Source: Xylophilus sp042867185
Lineage (GTDB): Bacteria; Pseudomonadota; Gammaproteobacteria; Burkholderiales; Burkholderiaceae_C
Assembly: GCA_042867185.1 (NCBI GenBank)
Contig: JBHZQV010000001.1
Span: 62,001 to 126,000 of the forward strand
Direction of reading: 5' to 3'
Length of the DNA: 64,000 nt
Positions 52,560 to 60,157 of this stretch are shown piece by piece. Each line of letters begins with the position of its first letter. Within the stretch, counting starts at the first letter, position 1. The notes under the pieces are model-generated. The model worked only from the letters and a program-made list of their open reading frames with translations. It was not told the DNA's origin and searched no databases. The position numbers and the translations under genes are program-made.

Positions 52560-55120
52560 TGCACACCGCACTGGCGAAACACACCATGACCACCGCAAAC
52601 CGCTTTCGCAGGGCCACCCTGGCCATCGCCGTGGCCGGCTGTTTCCCGCTGGCCGTCCAGGCCACCGAGCCCGCGGCCGGCACGGTGCAGTTCGCCATCG
52701 GCGAGGTCAGCGCACGCCGGCAGAACGCCTCGGTGGCGCTGCACAAGGGCTCCACGGTGGAGAGCGGCGACCTGCTGACCACCGGTGCCGACAGCCGGGT
52801 GCAGATCCGTTTCTCCGACGGCGGCCTGGTCGCACTGCAGCCCCATACGCAGTTCGCCATCACCGAGTACGCCGACCGGCAGGATGCGAAGCAGGACCGC
52901 TACCTCGTCAGCCTGGTGCGGGGCGGCCTGCGCTCCATCACCGGGCTGATCGGCAAGCGCAACCACGAGAACTACAGGGTGCACACGCCCACCGGCACGA
53001 TCGGCATCCGCGGCTCGGCCTTCACCGCCTTCGTCGATCCGGCAGACGGCAGCCTGAAGGTGGCCGGCGAGCAGGACGCGATCGAGGTCTGCACCGGCAG
53101 CGGCTGCATCGGCCTGACGGTCGGCGAGACCGCCCTGGTGCGGACCGGTTCCGCCGGCGCGCTGCCGACCCGCACCGGCGAACGCGCCAGCCTGCCGGTA
53201 TCGGCGCCCGCCCAGGCGCCGCAGACCGTGGCCAACCAGAGCGACGACGCGGGTCGCACGGTGGCGGTGGCGCAGGCCGCGACCGACCAGCGGCCGGCGA
53301 CGCCGCCGACGCCACCCCGGCCCACGCCGAGCCCGGCGCCGACACCGACGCCCGCACCCGTGCCAGCCCCGGCACCGGTCCCGACGCCCGCGCCGACACC
53401 GATTCCGCCGGCTCCGCCTGCGCCCGCTCCGGCGCCATCCCCTGTTCCTGCGCCAGTGCCGGCACCCACACCAGGCCCAGCGCCAACGCCAACGCCAGCG
53501 CCGACACCTGCTCCTTCGCCAACGCCTGCCCCGTCTCCAACGCCTGCCCCGTCTCCGACACCCGCTCCGTCTCCAACGCCCGCTCCGTCTCCGACACCCG
53601 CTCCGTCTCCGACACCCGCTCCGTCTCCGACACCCGCTCCGTCCCCGACACCCGCACCGGCTCCCACCACCTCCGGCCTCACCGTCCGCGGCTTCTCCAC
53701 ATCGGCCACCGGCCTGCAAGGCCGCGCCCTCACCGCTGCCACCGCGACCTACGGCACCGACGGCCAGCCCCAGCGCTTCGCCTCGGGCACCACATCGGTC
53801 AGCCGCGACGGCGCGGCCCTACCCGGCGCGACCTTCTACAGCAGCGGCAGCACCGCGACAGGCGACCTGCTGCAACTCGGCGAGTGGGGGGCATCCACCT
53901 GGAGCGCGGGGAATGTCAACAGCACGGATACCCGGTTCGTGTATGTGACAGGCGTGCCTACCGCACCGCAGTTCGTCCTGGCCAACCAGCGCGCCACTTA
54001 CAGCCTGGCCGCGGCCACGCCCGTCTATACCAGCCAGAACCGCGTCGGCTCGGTCGCCTCGGCCACGCTGTCGGTCGACTTCTACATCCGCAACACCAAC
54101 TCCCTGGGCACCCTGGCGGTGGCTGTCGACCTGCCCAGCGGCGCAGGTCCGGCGACCAGCCGCTACGACCTGGCCGGCACCCTCTCCGGGAACGGAGCTT
54201 CGCTTTCGGGCTCGCTGGGGATCACCGGCGCGGGCTGCTCCGGCCCGTCCAACCCCTGCCTGGGCGGCTCGGCGAACGGCTTCTTCGCCAATGCCGCCGG
54301 CAGCAAGGTCGGCCTGACCTTCGAGGGCAACACCAGTACGACCGGCAGCTTCGGCGGCGCCCTGGCGTTTACCGAGACCGGTTCGCGCGGCGGCATTCCC
54401 GCCGCCTCCGTCGGCTCACCCTCGGCGTCGTATGTCACCAGCTTCGCCTACCTGACCTCCGTCGGCGCGGCGGCCCAGCAAACCACCGTCCCGGACGGCG
54501 ACCGCGTCTTCTTCCAGGGGGCCGAGCTCATCGAGTCGCGGCCGCGCGGCAGCCAGCCGGACATCGTCAAGGGCGGCACCGTCACCGCCGCCAGCGCCGG
54601 CGCCGGGGGCATCGGCGTGCCCGGCAGCGTCGACTTCATCGGCTGGGGCAGCTGGGAGTCGGGCAACATCAACGGCACGACGGGCCTGCCGGTCATCAGC
54701 CACGTCCACTACATCGTCGCCACCCCGACCACCGACGCCTCGATGCCCATCGCCGGCACCGCCAGCTACAACCTGGTCGGCGGCAGCGCGCCGGTGTCGA
54801 CCACCCGCGGAGCCGGCACGCTCAACAGCGGCACGCTGACGGCCGACTTCACCAGCGCCACGGTGGGCACGGTGCTGAACCTGGGTTTCGGCAGCACCAG
54901 CTACACCGTCGGCGGCACGGGCCAGTTCCGCCAGGCCGGCAACGACGCGGCGATCATCGTTTCGGGCACGGGCAGCAACGGCGCACCGATCGCGGCGGTG
55001 ATCAACGGCGTGTTCAGCGGCCCGGGCGCCTACCGCGCCGGCATTACCTACAGCGTCACCGGCAGCCCGGCCACGACCGGCACCATCAACGGCGCGGCGG
55101 TGTTCCAGAAAGCACCGTGA
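52559..55120 (+). CDS. FecR-domain, proline-linker, beta-rich exported protein
   Basis: An 853-residue exported protein. Order: signal peptide (~1-35; LAIAVAGCFPLAVQA); FecR-like domain (about 45-165; VESGDLLTTGADSRVQIRFSDG, VHTPTGTIGIRGSAFTAFV); Pro/Ala/Thr linker (about 250-370) with eight 18-bp repeats; then two Gly/Ser/Thr-rich beta regions. The second (about 735-853; GTASYNLVG ... GAGTLNSGTLTADF ... AVINGVFSGPGAYRAG) resembles the small barrel handles of Slam/TbpB-type cargo. There is no lipobox, so it would be a soluble or barrel-anchored cargo. ATG overlaps the upstream stop; MTTANRF at 52586 is possible. Function unknown. Confidence 0.72.
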   Translation: MHTALAKHTMTTANRFRRATLAIAVAGCFPLAVQATEPAAGTVQFAIGEVSARRQNASVALHKGSTVESGDLLTTGADSRVQIRFSDGGLVALQPHTQFAITEYADRQDAKQDRYLVSLVRGGLRSITGLIGKRNHENYRVHTPTGTIGIRGSAFTAFVDPADGSLKVAGEQDAIEVCTGSGCIGLTVGETALVRTGSAGALPTRTGERASLPVSAPAQAPQTVANQSDDAGRTVAVAQAATDQRPATPPTPPRPTPSPAPTPTPAPVPAPAPVPTPAPTPIPPAPPAPAPAPSPVPAPVPAPTPGPAPTPTPAPTPAPSPTPAPSPTPAPSPTPAPSPTPAPSPTPAPSPTPAPSPTPAPSPTPAPAPTTSGLTVRGFSTSATGLQGRALTAATATYGTDGQPQRFASGTTSVSRDGAALPGATFYSSGSTATGDLLQLGEWGASTWSAGNVNSTDTRFVYVTGVPTAPQFVLANQRATYSLAAATPVYTSQNRVGSVASATLSVDFYIRNTNSLGTLAVAVDLPSGAGPATSRYDLAGTLSGNGASLSGSLGITGAGCSGPSNPCLGGSANGFFANAAGSKVGLTFEGNTSTTGSFGGALAFTETGSRGGIPAASVGSPSASYVTSFAYLTSVGAAAQQTTVPDGDRVFFQGAELIESRPRGSQPDIVKGGTVTAASAGAGGIGVPGSVDFIGWGSWESGNINGTTGLPVISHVHYIVATPTTDASMPIAGTASYNLVGGSAPVSTTRGAGTLNSGTLTADFTSATVGTVLNLGFGSTSYTVGGTGQFRQAGNDAAIIVSGTGSNGAPIAAVINGVFSGPGAYRAGITYSVTGSPATTGTINGAAVFQKAP
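53510..53653 (+). repeat. 18-bp in-frame tandem repeat, eight units
   Basis: Eight units of GCTCCGTCTCCGACACCC (variants AACGCC, TCGCCA) encoding A-P-S-P-T-P. Units five to seven are identical, a sign of recent copy-number change. Length change by whole units keeps frame and would alter the linker length. Confidence 0.93.
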
Positions 55121-55259
55121 ACTCGGGCATGTGCATGCGCCAGGTGCCCGCCGCGGCAATCACGGTGCGTTGGAAGTTTGCTTTACACGGCACAAACCCG
55201 CTTTCAGAAATCTCCAGAAGTGTCTAGAGTTCCAATTTGTCACTGGATACAAAGCAGGG

Positions 55260-55949
55260 ATGTACGTGCATTTCAAGAATTGGGTCTTCGGGCTGGTCCT
55301 CGGCATCACCAGTGGTGCATCGTTCGCGCAACTGGTCGTTCCGCCGGGCGGCTCGGTCGATGCCGGCGCCTTCGGCGGCCTGGATTTGGCTTGCACCGGA
55401 ATGGTTGTGCAAGGGACGGTGACGGTCGGCTCTTCCACGATTTCGAATGCGACGGACGTTGTCGTGGATGGCGGCAATCTCGCCGGTGACAGCGGCACCA
55501 TCAGCCTGAGCGGCACGTTCGACAACACCGGCTCCTTCACTGCAGGGACCGGCACGATAGCCTTCACCGACGCTTGTGCCGGACCGGCGCGCATCGTCGG
55601 CACGAGCACATTCGCGAACCTCTCTTTTGTCAGTGCCACGGGCAGGACGCTGGTCATCCCTGACGGCACGAGCATCACCGTCACCGGCACGTTGACACTG
55701 CAAGGGACGCCCGGGGCGCCGATCTCGATCGTGACGGCCTCCGGAGCACCCGCGGTCATCAACCTCGCTCCAGGTGCGACCGTCGTCCGCTCCAACGTCA
55801 TCCTCGCCCCGGGCGTGAGCATCGGCGCACCCTTGGCAAGCAACGTCGCATCCATTCCGACCTTGGGCGAATACGGGTTGATGCTGCTCTCCGCAATCCT
55901 CGCCGCTCTCGCCTGGACGCGTGTCCGCCCGCGTCAACTCGCCGGGTAA
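55260..55949 (+). CDS. IPTL-CTERM surface protein
   Basis: A 229-residue exported protein: signal peptide MYVHFKNWVFGLVLGITSGASFAQ, a body of repeated short beta-strands rich in Gly, Thr, Ser, Val (a beta-helix-like pattern: GTVTVGSST, GTISLSGTFDNTGSF, GTIAFTDACAG) and a C-terminal sorting signal: IPTLGEYG, a hydrophobic helix (LMLLSAILAALAW) and basic end (TRVRPR). This is the IPTL-CTERM tripartite signal, processed by an exosortase (XrtH) in betaproteobacteria (family knowledge). No exosortase is in the window. AT-richer than its neighbours. Confidence 0.82.
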   Translation: MYVHFKNWVFGLVLGITSGASFAQLVVPPGGSVDAGAFGGLDLACTGMVVQGTVTVGSSTISNATDVVVDGGNLAGDSGTISLSGTFDNTGSFTAGTGTIAFTDACAGPARIVGTSTFANLSFVSATGRTLVIPDGTSITVTGTLTLQGTPGAPISIVTASGAPAVINLAPGATVVRSNVILAPGVSIGAPLASNVASIPTLGEYGLMLLSAILAALAWTRVRPRQLAG

Positions 55950-56010
55950 ATCGGCATGGCGGGTGACGTCGACCGTCACCCAAGACTTTTGAACTTGAAA
56001 GAGCTTCTCT

Positions 56011-57024
56011 ATGCCTAGGTTTTTCGGCGTTTCTCCCTGGACGGCCCGCGCTGCAGTTTCCGTTCTCGCACTGCAGGCGGTCGGCGCCATCGCCGCCGAT
56101 ATCACGGTCACCCCCCCATCGGGCGGCGGCTTCGTCGTGAACGGTCCTGGCGCTGCGCCGCGTTTCAGGGTGCAGGGCACGGGCGAGGTCTTCGTGCCGG
56201 GTCTGCCGGGTGCCGCGAGCACCGGGACGAATCTGACATGCTTCGATGCGACCACCGGCCAGCTCACGCCATGTGCTGCGGGCGCAGGCACCGGCCCCGC
56301 AGGTGCGACCGGGGCCACGGGCGCGACCGGCGCCACCGGACCGGCCGGGATCGCGGGTCCTGCCGGCGCGACCGGAACGACCGGCGCTACAGGACCGCAG
56401 GGCATTCAAGGCGTGACCGGGGCGACGGGTGCCACGGGAACGGGCGCTACCGGTGCGACGGGATCGACGGGCGTGACCGGAGCAACGGGTGCCCAGGGGC
56501 CTCAGGGCACGCAGGGTCTTCAAGGACCCCAAGGCATCGCGGGTCCTCAGGGCACCACCGGTGCGACCGGAACCACGGGCGCAACGGGAAGCACCGGGGC
56601 GACGGGCAGCACAGGGGCCACCGGTGCAAGCGGTTCCGGTGGAGGCGTGGGCTACTTCGAGACCTACTCGGCCCCTACGAACACCGCTAACGGCAATGGA
56701 ACGTTCTATCTCACGGCGACTACGCTCATCGCGGGCGAAGTGGATACGCACAAGCTCGTGGTTCAAGCGTGCAGCACTGTCAAGTTGGGCGCGATCCTCA
56801 CGGGCAGCAGAAACATGACTGTCACCATCAGGGCGCGCCGGGGGGTCAACAGCGCCTTCAGCGATACGCCGGTGTCCTGCACCGTGAGCCCGGGCGCCCC
56901 GAGCTGTCTCGCTACCGGTGCGGCCAGTTTCGATGCAGGTGACACCATCGGTGTCCAAAGCGTAGGCACCGTGACATACACCTCGGCGTCCAGCGGTGTG
57001 AACGTCAGCCTGACGTGCCAGTGA
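56011..57024 (+). CDS. Collagen-like exported protein
   Basis: A 337-residue protein: signal-like N-terminus (about 1-29, ending AIAA), a small N-terminal domain (30-90), a Gly-X-Y collagen region (about residues 91-208; mostly GAT, GST, GTT, GPQ, GPA triplets) and a ~130-residue C-terminal beta-rich domain (GYFETYS, TLIAGEVDTHKLVVQ, CTVSPGAPSC). The triplet register breaks once near residues 143-145 (GATGTGATG). Thr at the Y position recurs, which in bacterial collagens can be O-glycosylated. A glycosyltransferase gene follows 84 bases downstream. Bacterial collagens often work in adhesion. Confidence 0.85.
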   Translation: MPRFFGVSPWTARAAVSVLALQAVGAIAADITVTPPSGGGFVVNGPGAAPRFRVQGTGEVFVPGLPGAASTGTNLTCFDATTGQLTPCAAGAGTGPAGATGATGATGATGPAGIAGPAGATGTTGATGPQGIQGVTGATGATGTGATGATGSTGVTGATGAQGPQGTQGLQGPQGIAGPQGTTGATGTTGATGSTGATGSTGATGASGSGGGVGYFETYSAPTNTANGNGTFYLTATTLIAGEVDTHKLVVQACSTVKLGAILTGSRNMTVTIRARRGVNSAFSDTPVSCTVSPGAPSCLATGAASFDAGDTIGVQSVGTVTYTSASSGVNVSLTCQ

Positions 57025-57108
57025 TGCACTAGATCCGCTGCTCCGACCAGGTGAAGCTTGGTTGGAGGCGTGCTGGAAGAGCCCACCTAGACCGTTGACC
57101 AGAGCTGG

Positions 57109-58185
57109 ATGAAGATGCCCCGCATCTGCCTCAACATGATTGTAAAGAACGAGGCGCCGGTGATCGCCAGGTGCCTCGCCTCTGTTCTTCCGTACATAGA
57201 CCACTGGGTCATCGTCGACACCGGCTCCACGGACGGCACGCAGGACGTCGTGCGCAACGCGTTGCAGGGCGTACCCGGCGACCTCTACGAGCGACCCTGG
57301 AAAAACTTTTCCCACAACCGCAACGAAGCCCTCGAACTGGCGCGGCACAGTGGGGACTACCTGCTCTTCATCGACGCCGACGAGCAGCTGCAGATGCCGC
57401 AGGGGTTCGGGTGGCCCCCGCTTTCCGCTGACGGTTACCTCTTCACCTGTTGCATGGACGGCCACGTCTACCAACGCAACAGCCTCGTCGCCACCCGGGT
57501 CCCCTGGCGCTGGGAGGGGGTACTGCATGAATACCTCACCGCGCCGGCGCACGGGCCCTGGCATGCCCTGCCGGGCGCGGTCATCCAGGTGTCGCACGAC
57601 GGGGCGCGAGCCCGCGATCCGCAGACATACCGGAAAGATATCGGGCTGCTGGAGCAGGCACTGCGCGAGGCGCCCGGGAACACGCGGTACGCTTTCTACC
57701 TGGCCCAGAGCATGCGCGACGCTGGCATGTTGCAGGAGTCCAGGGAGGCGTATCGCAAGCGCGTTCTCATGGGCGGCTGGGACGAGGAATGCTGGTACGC
57801 GCAATTCCAGGTCGCCGTGCTGACCGAGCGTCTGGGCGAGCCTGCGCCTGCGGTACGCGACGCTTTCCTCACCGCGTATTCGCTGCGCCCCACCCGGGCC
57901 GAGCCGCTGTGCGCGTTGGCGAAGTACCACCGTCTGCGCTCCGAGTTTGCGCTGGCGCATCTTTTTGCACAGCAGGCGGCCAGCCTGCCACAGCCGGCCG
58001 ACATTCTTTTCGTCGATACCGCCGTCTACACATGGCGCGCACTGGATGAACTGGCGGTGAGCGCCTTCTACGCCAATGCCAAAGACCAGGGACGGGCGGC
58101 GTTAGAGCGGTTGCTGCGGGAGATGCGGTATCCGCCCTCGGAAGCCGCCCGCATCGAGGCCAATCGGCCATTCTTCGGCCTGTGA
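57109..58185 (+). CDS. GT2 glycosyltransferase with TPR-like C-terminus
   Basis: A 358-residue family 2 glycosyltransferase, cytosolic. Start MPRICLNMIVKNEAPVI; nucleotide-sugar motif VDTGSTDGT (about 36-44), DxD in FIDADEQL (DADE 89-92), and PWRWEGVLHEYL, a GT2 motif of the type found in TPR-linked enzymes. The C-terminal half (about 190-350) is helical with repeats (RYAFYLAQSMRDAGMLQESREAYRKR; LCALAKYHRLRSEFALA) as in TPR-containing transferases. Its place beside the collagen-like gene suggests that it glycosylates that protein. ATG at 57109 or 57115. Donor sugar unknown. Confidence 0.88.
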   Translation: MKMPRICLNMIVKNEAPVIARCLASVLPYIDHWVIVDTGSTDGTQDVVRNALQGVPGDLYERPWKNFSHNRNEALELARHSGDYLLFIDADEQLQMPQGFGWPPLSADGYLFTCCMDGHVYQRNSLVATRVPWRWEGVLHEYLTAPAHGPWHALPGAVIQVSHDGARARDPQTYRKDIGLLEQALREAPGNTRYAFYLAQSMRDAGMLQESREAYRKRVLMGGWDEECWYAQFQVAVLTERLGEPAPAVRDAFLTAYSLRPTRAEPLCALAKYHRLRSEFALAHLFAQQAASLPQPADILFVDTAVYTWRALDELAVSAFYANAKDQGRAALERLLREMRYPPSEAARIEANRPFFGL

Positions 58186-58237
58186 CCAGGTGTAGCTTTC
58201 CGACGCCACCGCCAGGCGGCCGCGCAGAAACATGTAA

Positions 58238-58827
58238 CTCACCCGGTGGGCTGCCGGCCAGCAAGACCTGGACGCGATCCATATCCTCTCCCACGGGTCT
58301 GCCGGCGTAGTGAACCTGGGCACCCGCCCCCTCGATCAGGCCGCGCTGGCCTCGGCCCGGCCCCCGCTGAGTGCCAAAACCATGGCCGGCTACGAAGGCG
58401 TGCTTTTGAGCGGCAACGGCACCGCCGACGGCGACTACGATTTCGGCGGCACCCTGGGCGCAGCCAGCGGCGGCTACCGAAAACTGAACGACAAGCTGCT
58501 GATCAGCGACTTCCTGGCCAGCTTGAAGTCGTACTGAAGGATGCGGGCGGCAATGTCGTCGGGCCGACCATCAAGATGGGGAACTGCGACCTGCAGGCTG
58601 CCAGCTACGCGCTGAGCGGCGACCGCCGCACGGAGACGTACTCCGTCACCGACAACCAGGCCGGTGATTCCAACACCGCCGCCGGCGCTATCGAAGATCC
58701 GTTCGCGCCGATGGTCTTTGTGCTCGCGGCGGGAGTGACCAGTGTGCCGACCCTGTCGGAATGGGGCCTGATGCTGATGGGTCTGCTGATCGGCCTGACG
58801 GCGTGGCGGATGCGGCGCACCGCTTGA
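58238..58827 (+). pseudogene. Broken DUF4347 / IPTL-CTERM surface protein
   Basis: The first frame (58238-58537, no in-frame ATG) reads LTRWAAGQQDLDAIHILSHG then SAGVVNLGTRPLDQAALASA, the DUF4347 pattern (LDAIHIVSHG), and ends with a stop after DFLASLKSY. The other frame from about 58520 continues LEVVLKDAGGNVVGPTIKMG and ends VPTLSEWG plus a hydrophobic helix and basic tail: an IPTL-CTERM sorting signal. A frameshift near 58525 joins the two. The N-terminal part before 58238 (stop TAA at 58235) is also lost. It could be one decayed gene or two remnants fused. Confidence 0.8.
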
Positions 58828-58920
58828 GTCGGCATCCGCCGGGTGGGTCTGCAGGGGCCCGGCGCCTACGCGGTGGAGACCCGCCTTCTTCCGCAGCGTG
58901 CGGCCACGCCGCCGGACCCC

Positions 58921-59973
58921 TCATGTGACGGCCTGCGCCAGCGGCAGCACCACGGTGAAGCGGCTGCCCTGTCCCAGGCCGGCGCTGTCGGCCGTCACGT
59001 CGCCGCGATGGGCGGTCACGATCTTGCGCACGATCGCCAGGCCCAGGCCCAGCCCGCCTTCGGCGTTGGAGGCGGCACCGGGCGCCTGCACGAAAGGCTC
59101 GAACAGCTCGGCGACCAGGCCGGGCGGCAGGCCGACTCCGTTGTCGGCGATCGTCACCGTCACCTCGCGGGTGCCCTTCTGTTGGAGGGTCAGTGCGATC
59201 TCGCCGCCCGGGTCGGTGTACTTGGCGGCATTGGTCAGCAGGTTGGCGAAGACCTGCACCAGGCGCTGGGCGTCGCCGGTCACGGCCACCGGCGCATCGC
59301 CGATCCGGGTGTCGAGCCGATGGCCTTTCTTGGCATAGAGCGGGGCGCTTTGCTCCAGCGCCTGCAGCAGCACCTGGTGCAGATCGACCGCCACCTGGGG
59401 CGGCGGCGCGCCGCGCATCACGCCCGAGAGGTCGAGCAGGTCGTCGGCCATGCGGGTCATCTGCGCCACCTGCCGGCCGATGATCTCGGTGGCCCGGGCG
59501 ACCCGGTCCTCGTCGCCCGGCGCGCGCTGCAGCACGGTCTGCGCCGAATGGATCGCCGACAGCGGATTGCGGATCTCGTGGCCCAGCACGGCCATCGCGT
59601 TGTCCTTGGCGCGGTTGCTGGACTTGAGCTGGCGCACCTTGTCCGCCAGTGCCGCGCGCGAGCGTTCCAACCGCCCGCCCATCAGCGCGACGGCCAGGCC
59701 GATCACGACGAAGAGCAGGGTGCGGGCCAGGTTCTCGGGCTGCAGCACGTCGTGCAGGCCGGCGCCCCGGTCGATGAAGAGATAGGTGCCGGCAGTGGTG
59801 CCCAGTGCGGTCGCCAGCAGCGCAGGCCCGAACCCGCCGTAGACCGCCGCTGCGACGATCGGCAAGGTCAGGATCAGGTAGGGCCCCTGCGGGCCCAGCA
59901 CCGGGTTGAGCAGGTAGCGCAGAAGCAGCGCTGCCGCCACGGCCGCGATGGCCACCAGGTAATGGGGTTTCAT
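58921..59973 (-). CDS. Orphan sensor histidine kinase (DUF4118 membrane region)
   Basis: A 350-residue kinase. Three or four hydrophobic helices (about 5-100; the LLRYLLNPVLGPQGPYLILTLPIV block is KdpD-like, DUF4118) are followed by a HisKA domain with phospho-acceptor His132 in AVLGHEIRNPLSA and an HATPase domain (N-box NLLTNAAKYT, G-box DNGVGLPPG and GGLGLGLAIV). No periplasmic sensor domain and no adjacent response regulator. ATG at 59973. It is divergent from the RecQ helicase gene. Confidence 0.9.
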   Translation of the reverse strand: MKPHYLVAIAAVAAALLLRYLLNPVLGPQGPYLILTLPIVAAAVYGGFGPALLATALGTTAGTYLFIDRGAGLHDVLQPENLARTLLFVVIGLAVALMGGRLERSRAALADKVRQLKSSNRAKDNAMAVLGHEIRNPLSAIHSAQTVLQRAPGDEDRVARATEIIGRQVAQMTRMADDLLDLSGVMRGAPPPQVAVDLHQVLLQALEQSAPLYAKKGHRLDTRIGDAPVAVTGDAQRLVQVFANLLTNAAKYTDPGGEIALTLQQKGTREVTVTIADNGVGLPPGLVAELFEPFVQAPGAASNAEGGLGLGLAIVRKIVTAHRGDVTADSAGLGQGSRFTVVLPLAQAVT

Positions 59974-60157
59974 ACGGCTGGATGATGCCAGGGGAGGGCG
60001 GGGCGTGCACATCCCCCTGCGCTACGGCTGCAGAACATTTGCAACCCCCGTCGCCATCGGCTGACATGCGGGCGTAGCCTGCGCCCACGCAGCCGCCCCT
60101 GGCACCCGGCCAGCATGTGCCGACCGGTGCTTCTGCGCCCCCTTCGGACCTCGCCCC

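Noticed and set aside
53510..53653. Tandem 18-bp repeat as a CRISPR-like array
   Set aside because: Units abut each other with no spacers and encode a proline-rich linker.
56299..56640. Short repeated units that could be mistaken for a CRISPR or satellite
   Set aside because: They are codon-level repeats of a collagen Gly-X-Y region, in frame and without unique spacers of constant length.
51228..58827. Genomic island with att sites
   Set aside because: The content is accessory and partly AT-richer, but I found no integrase, tRNA or flanking direct repeats.
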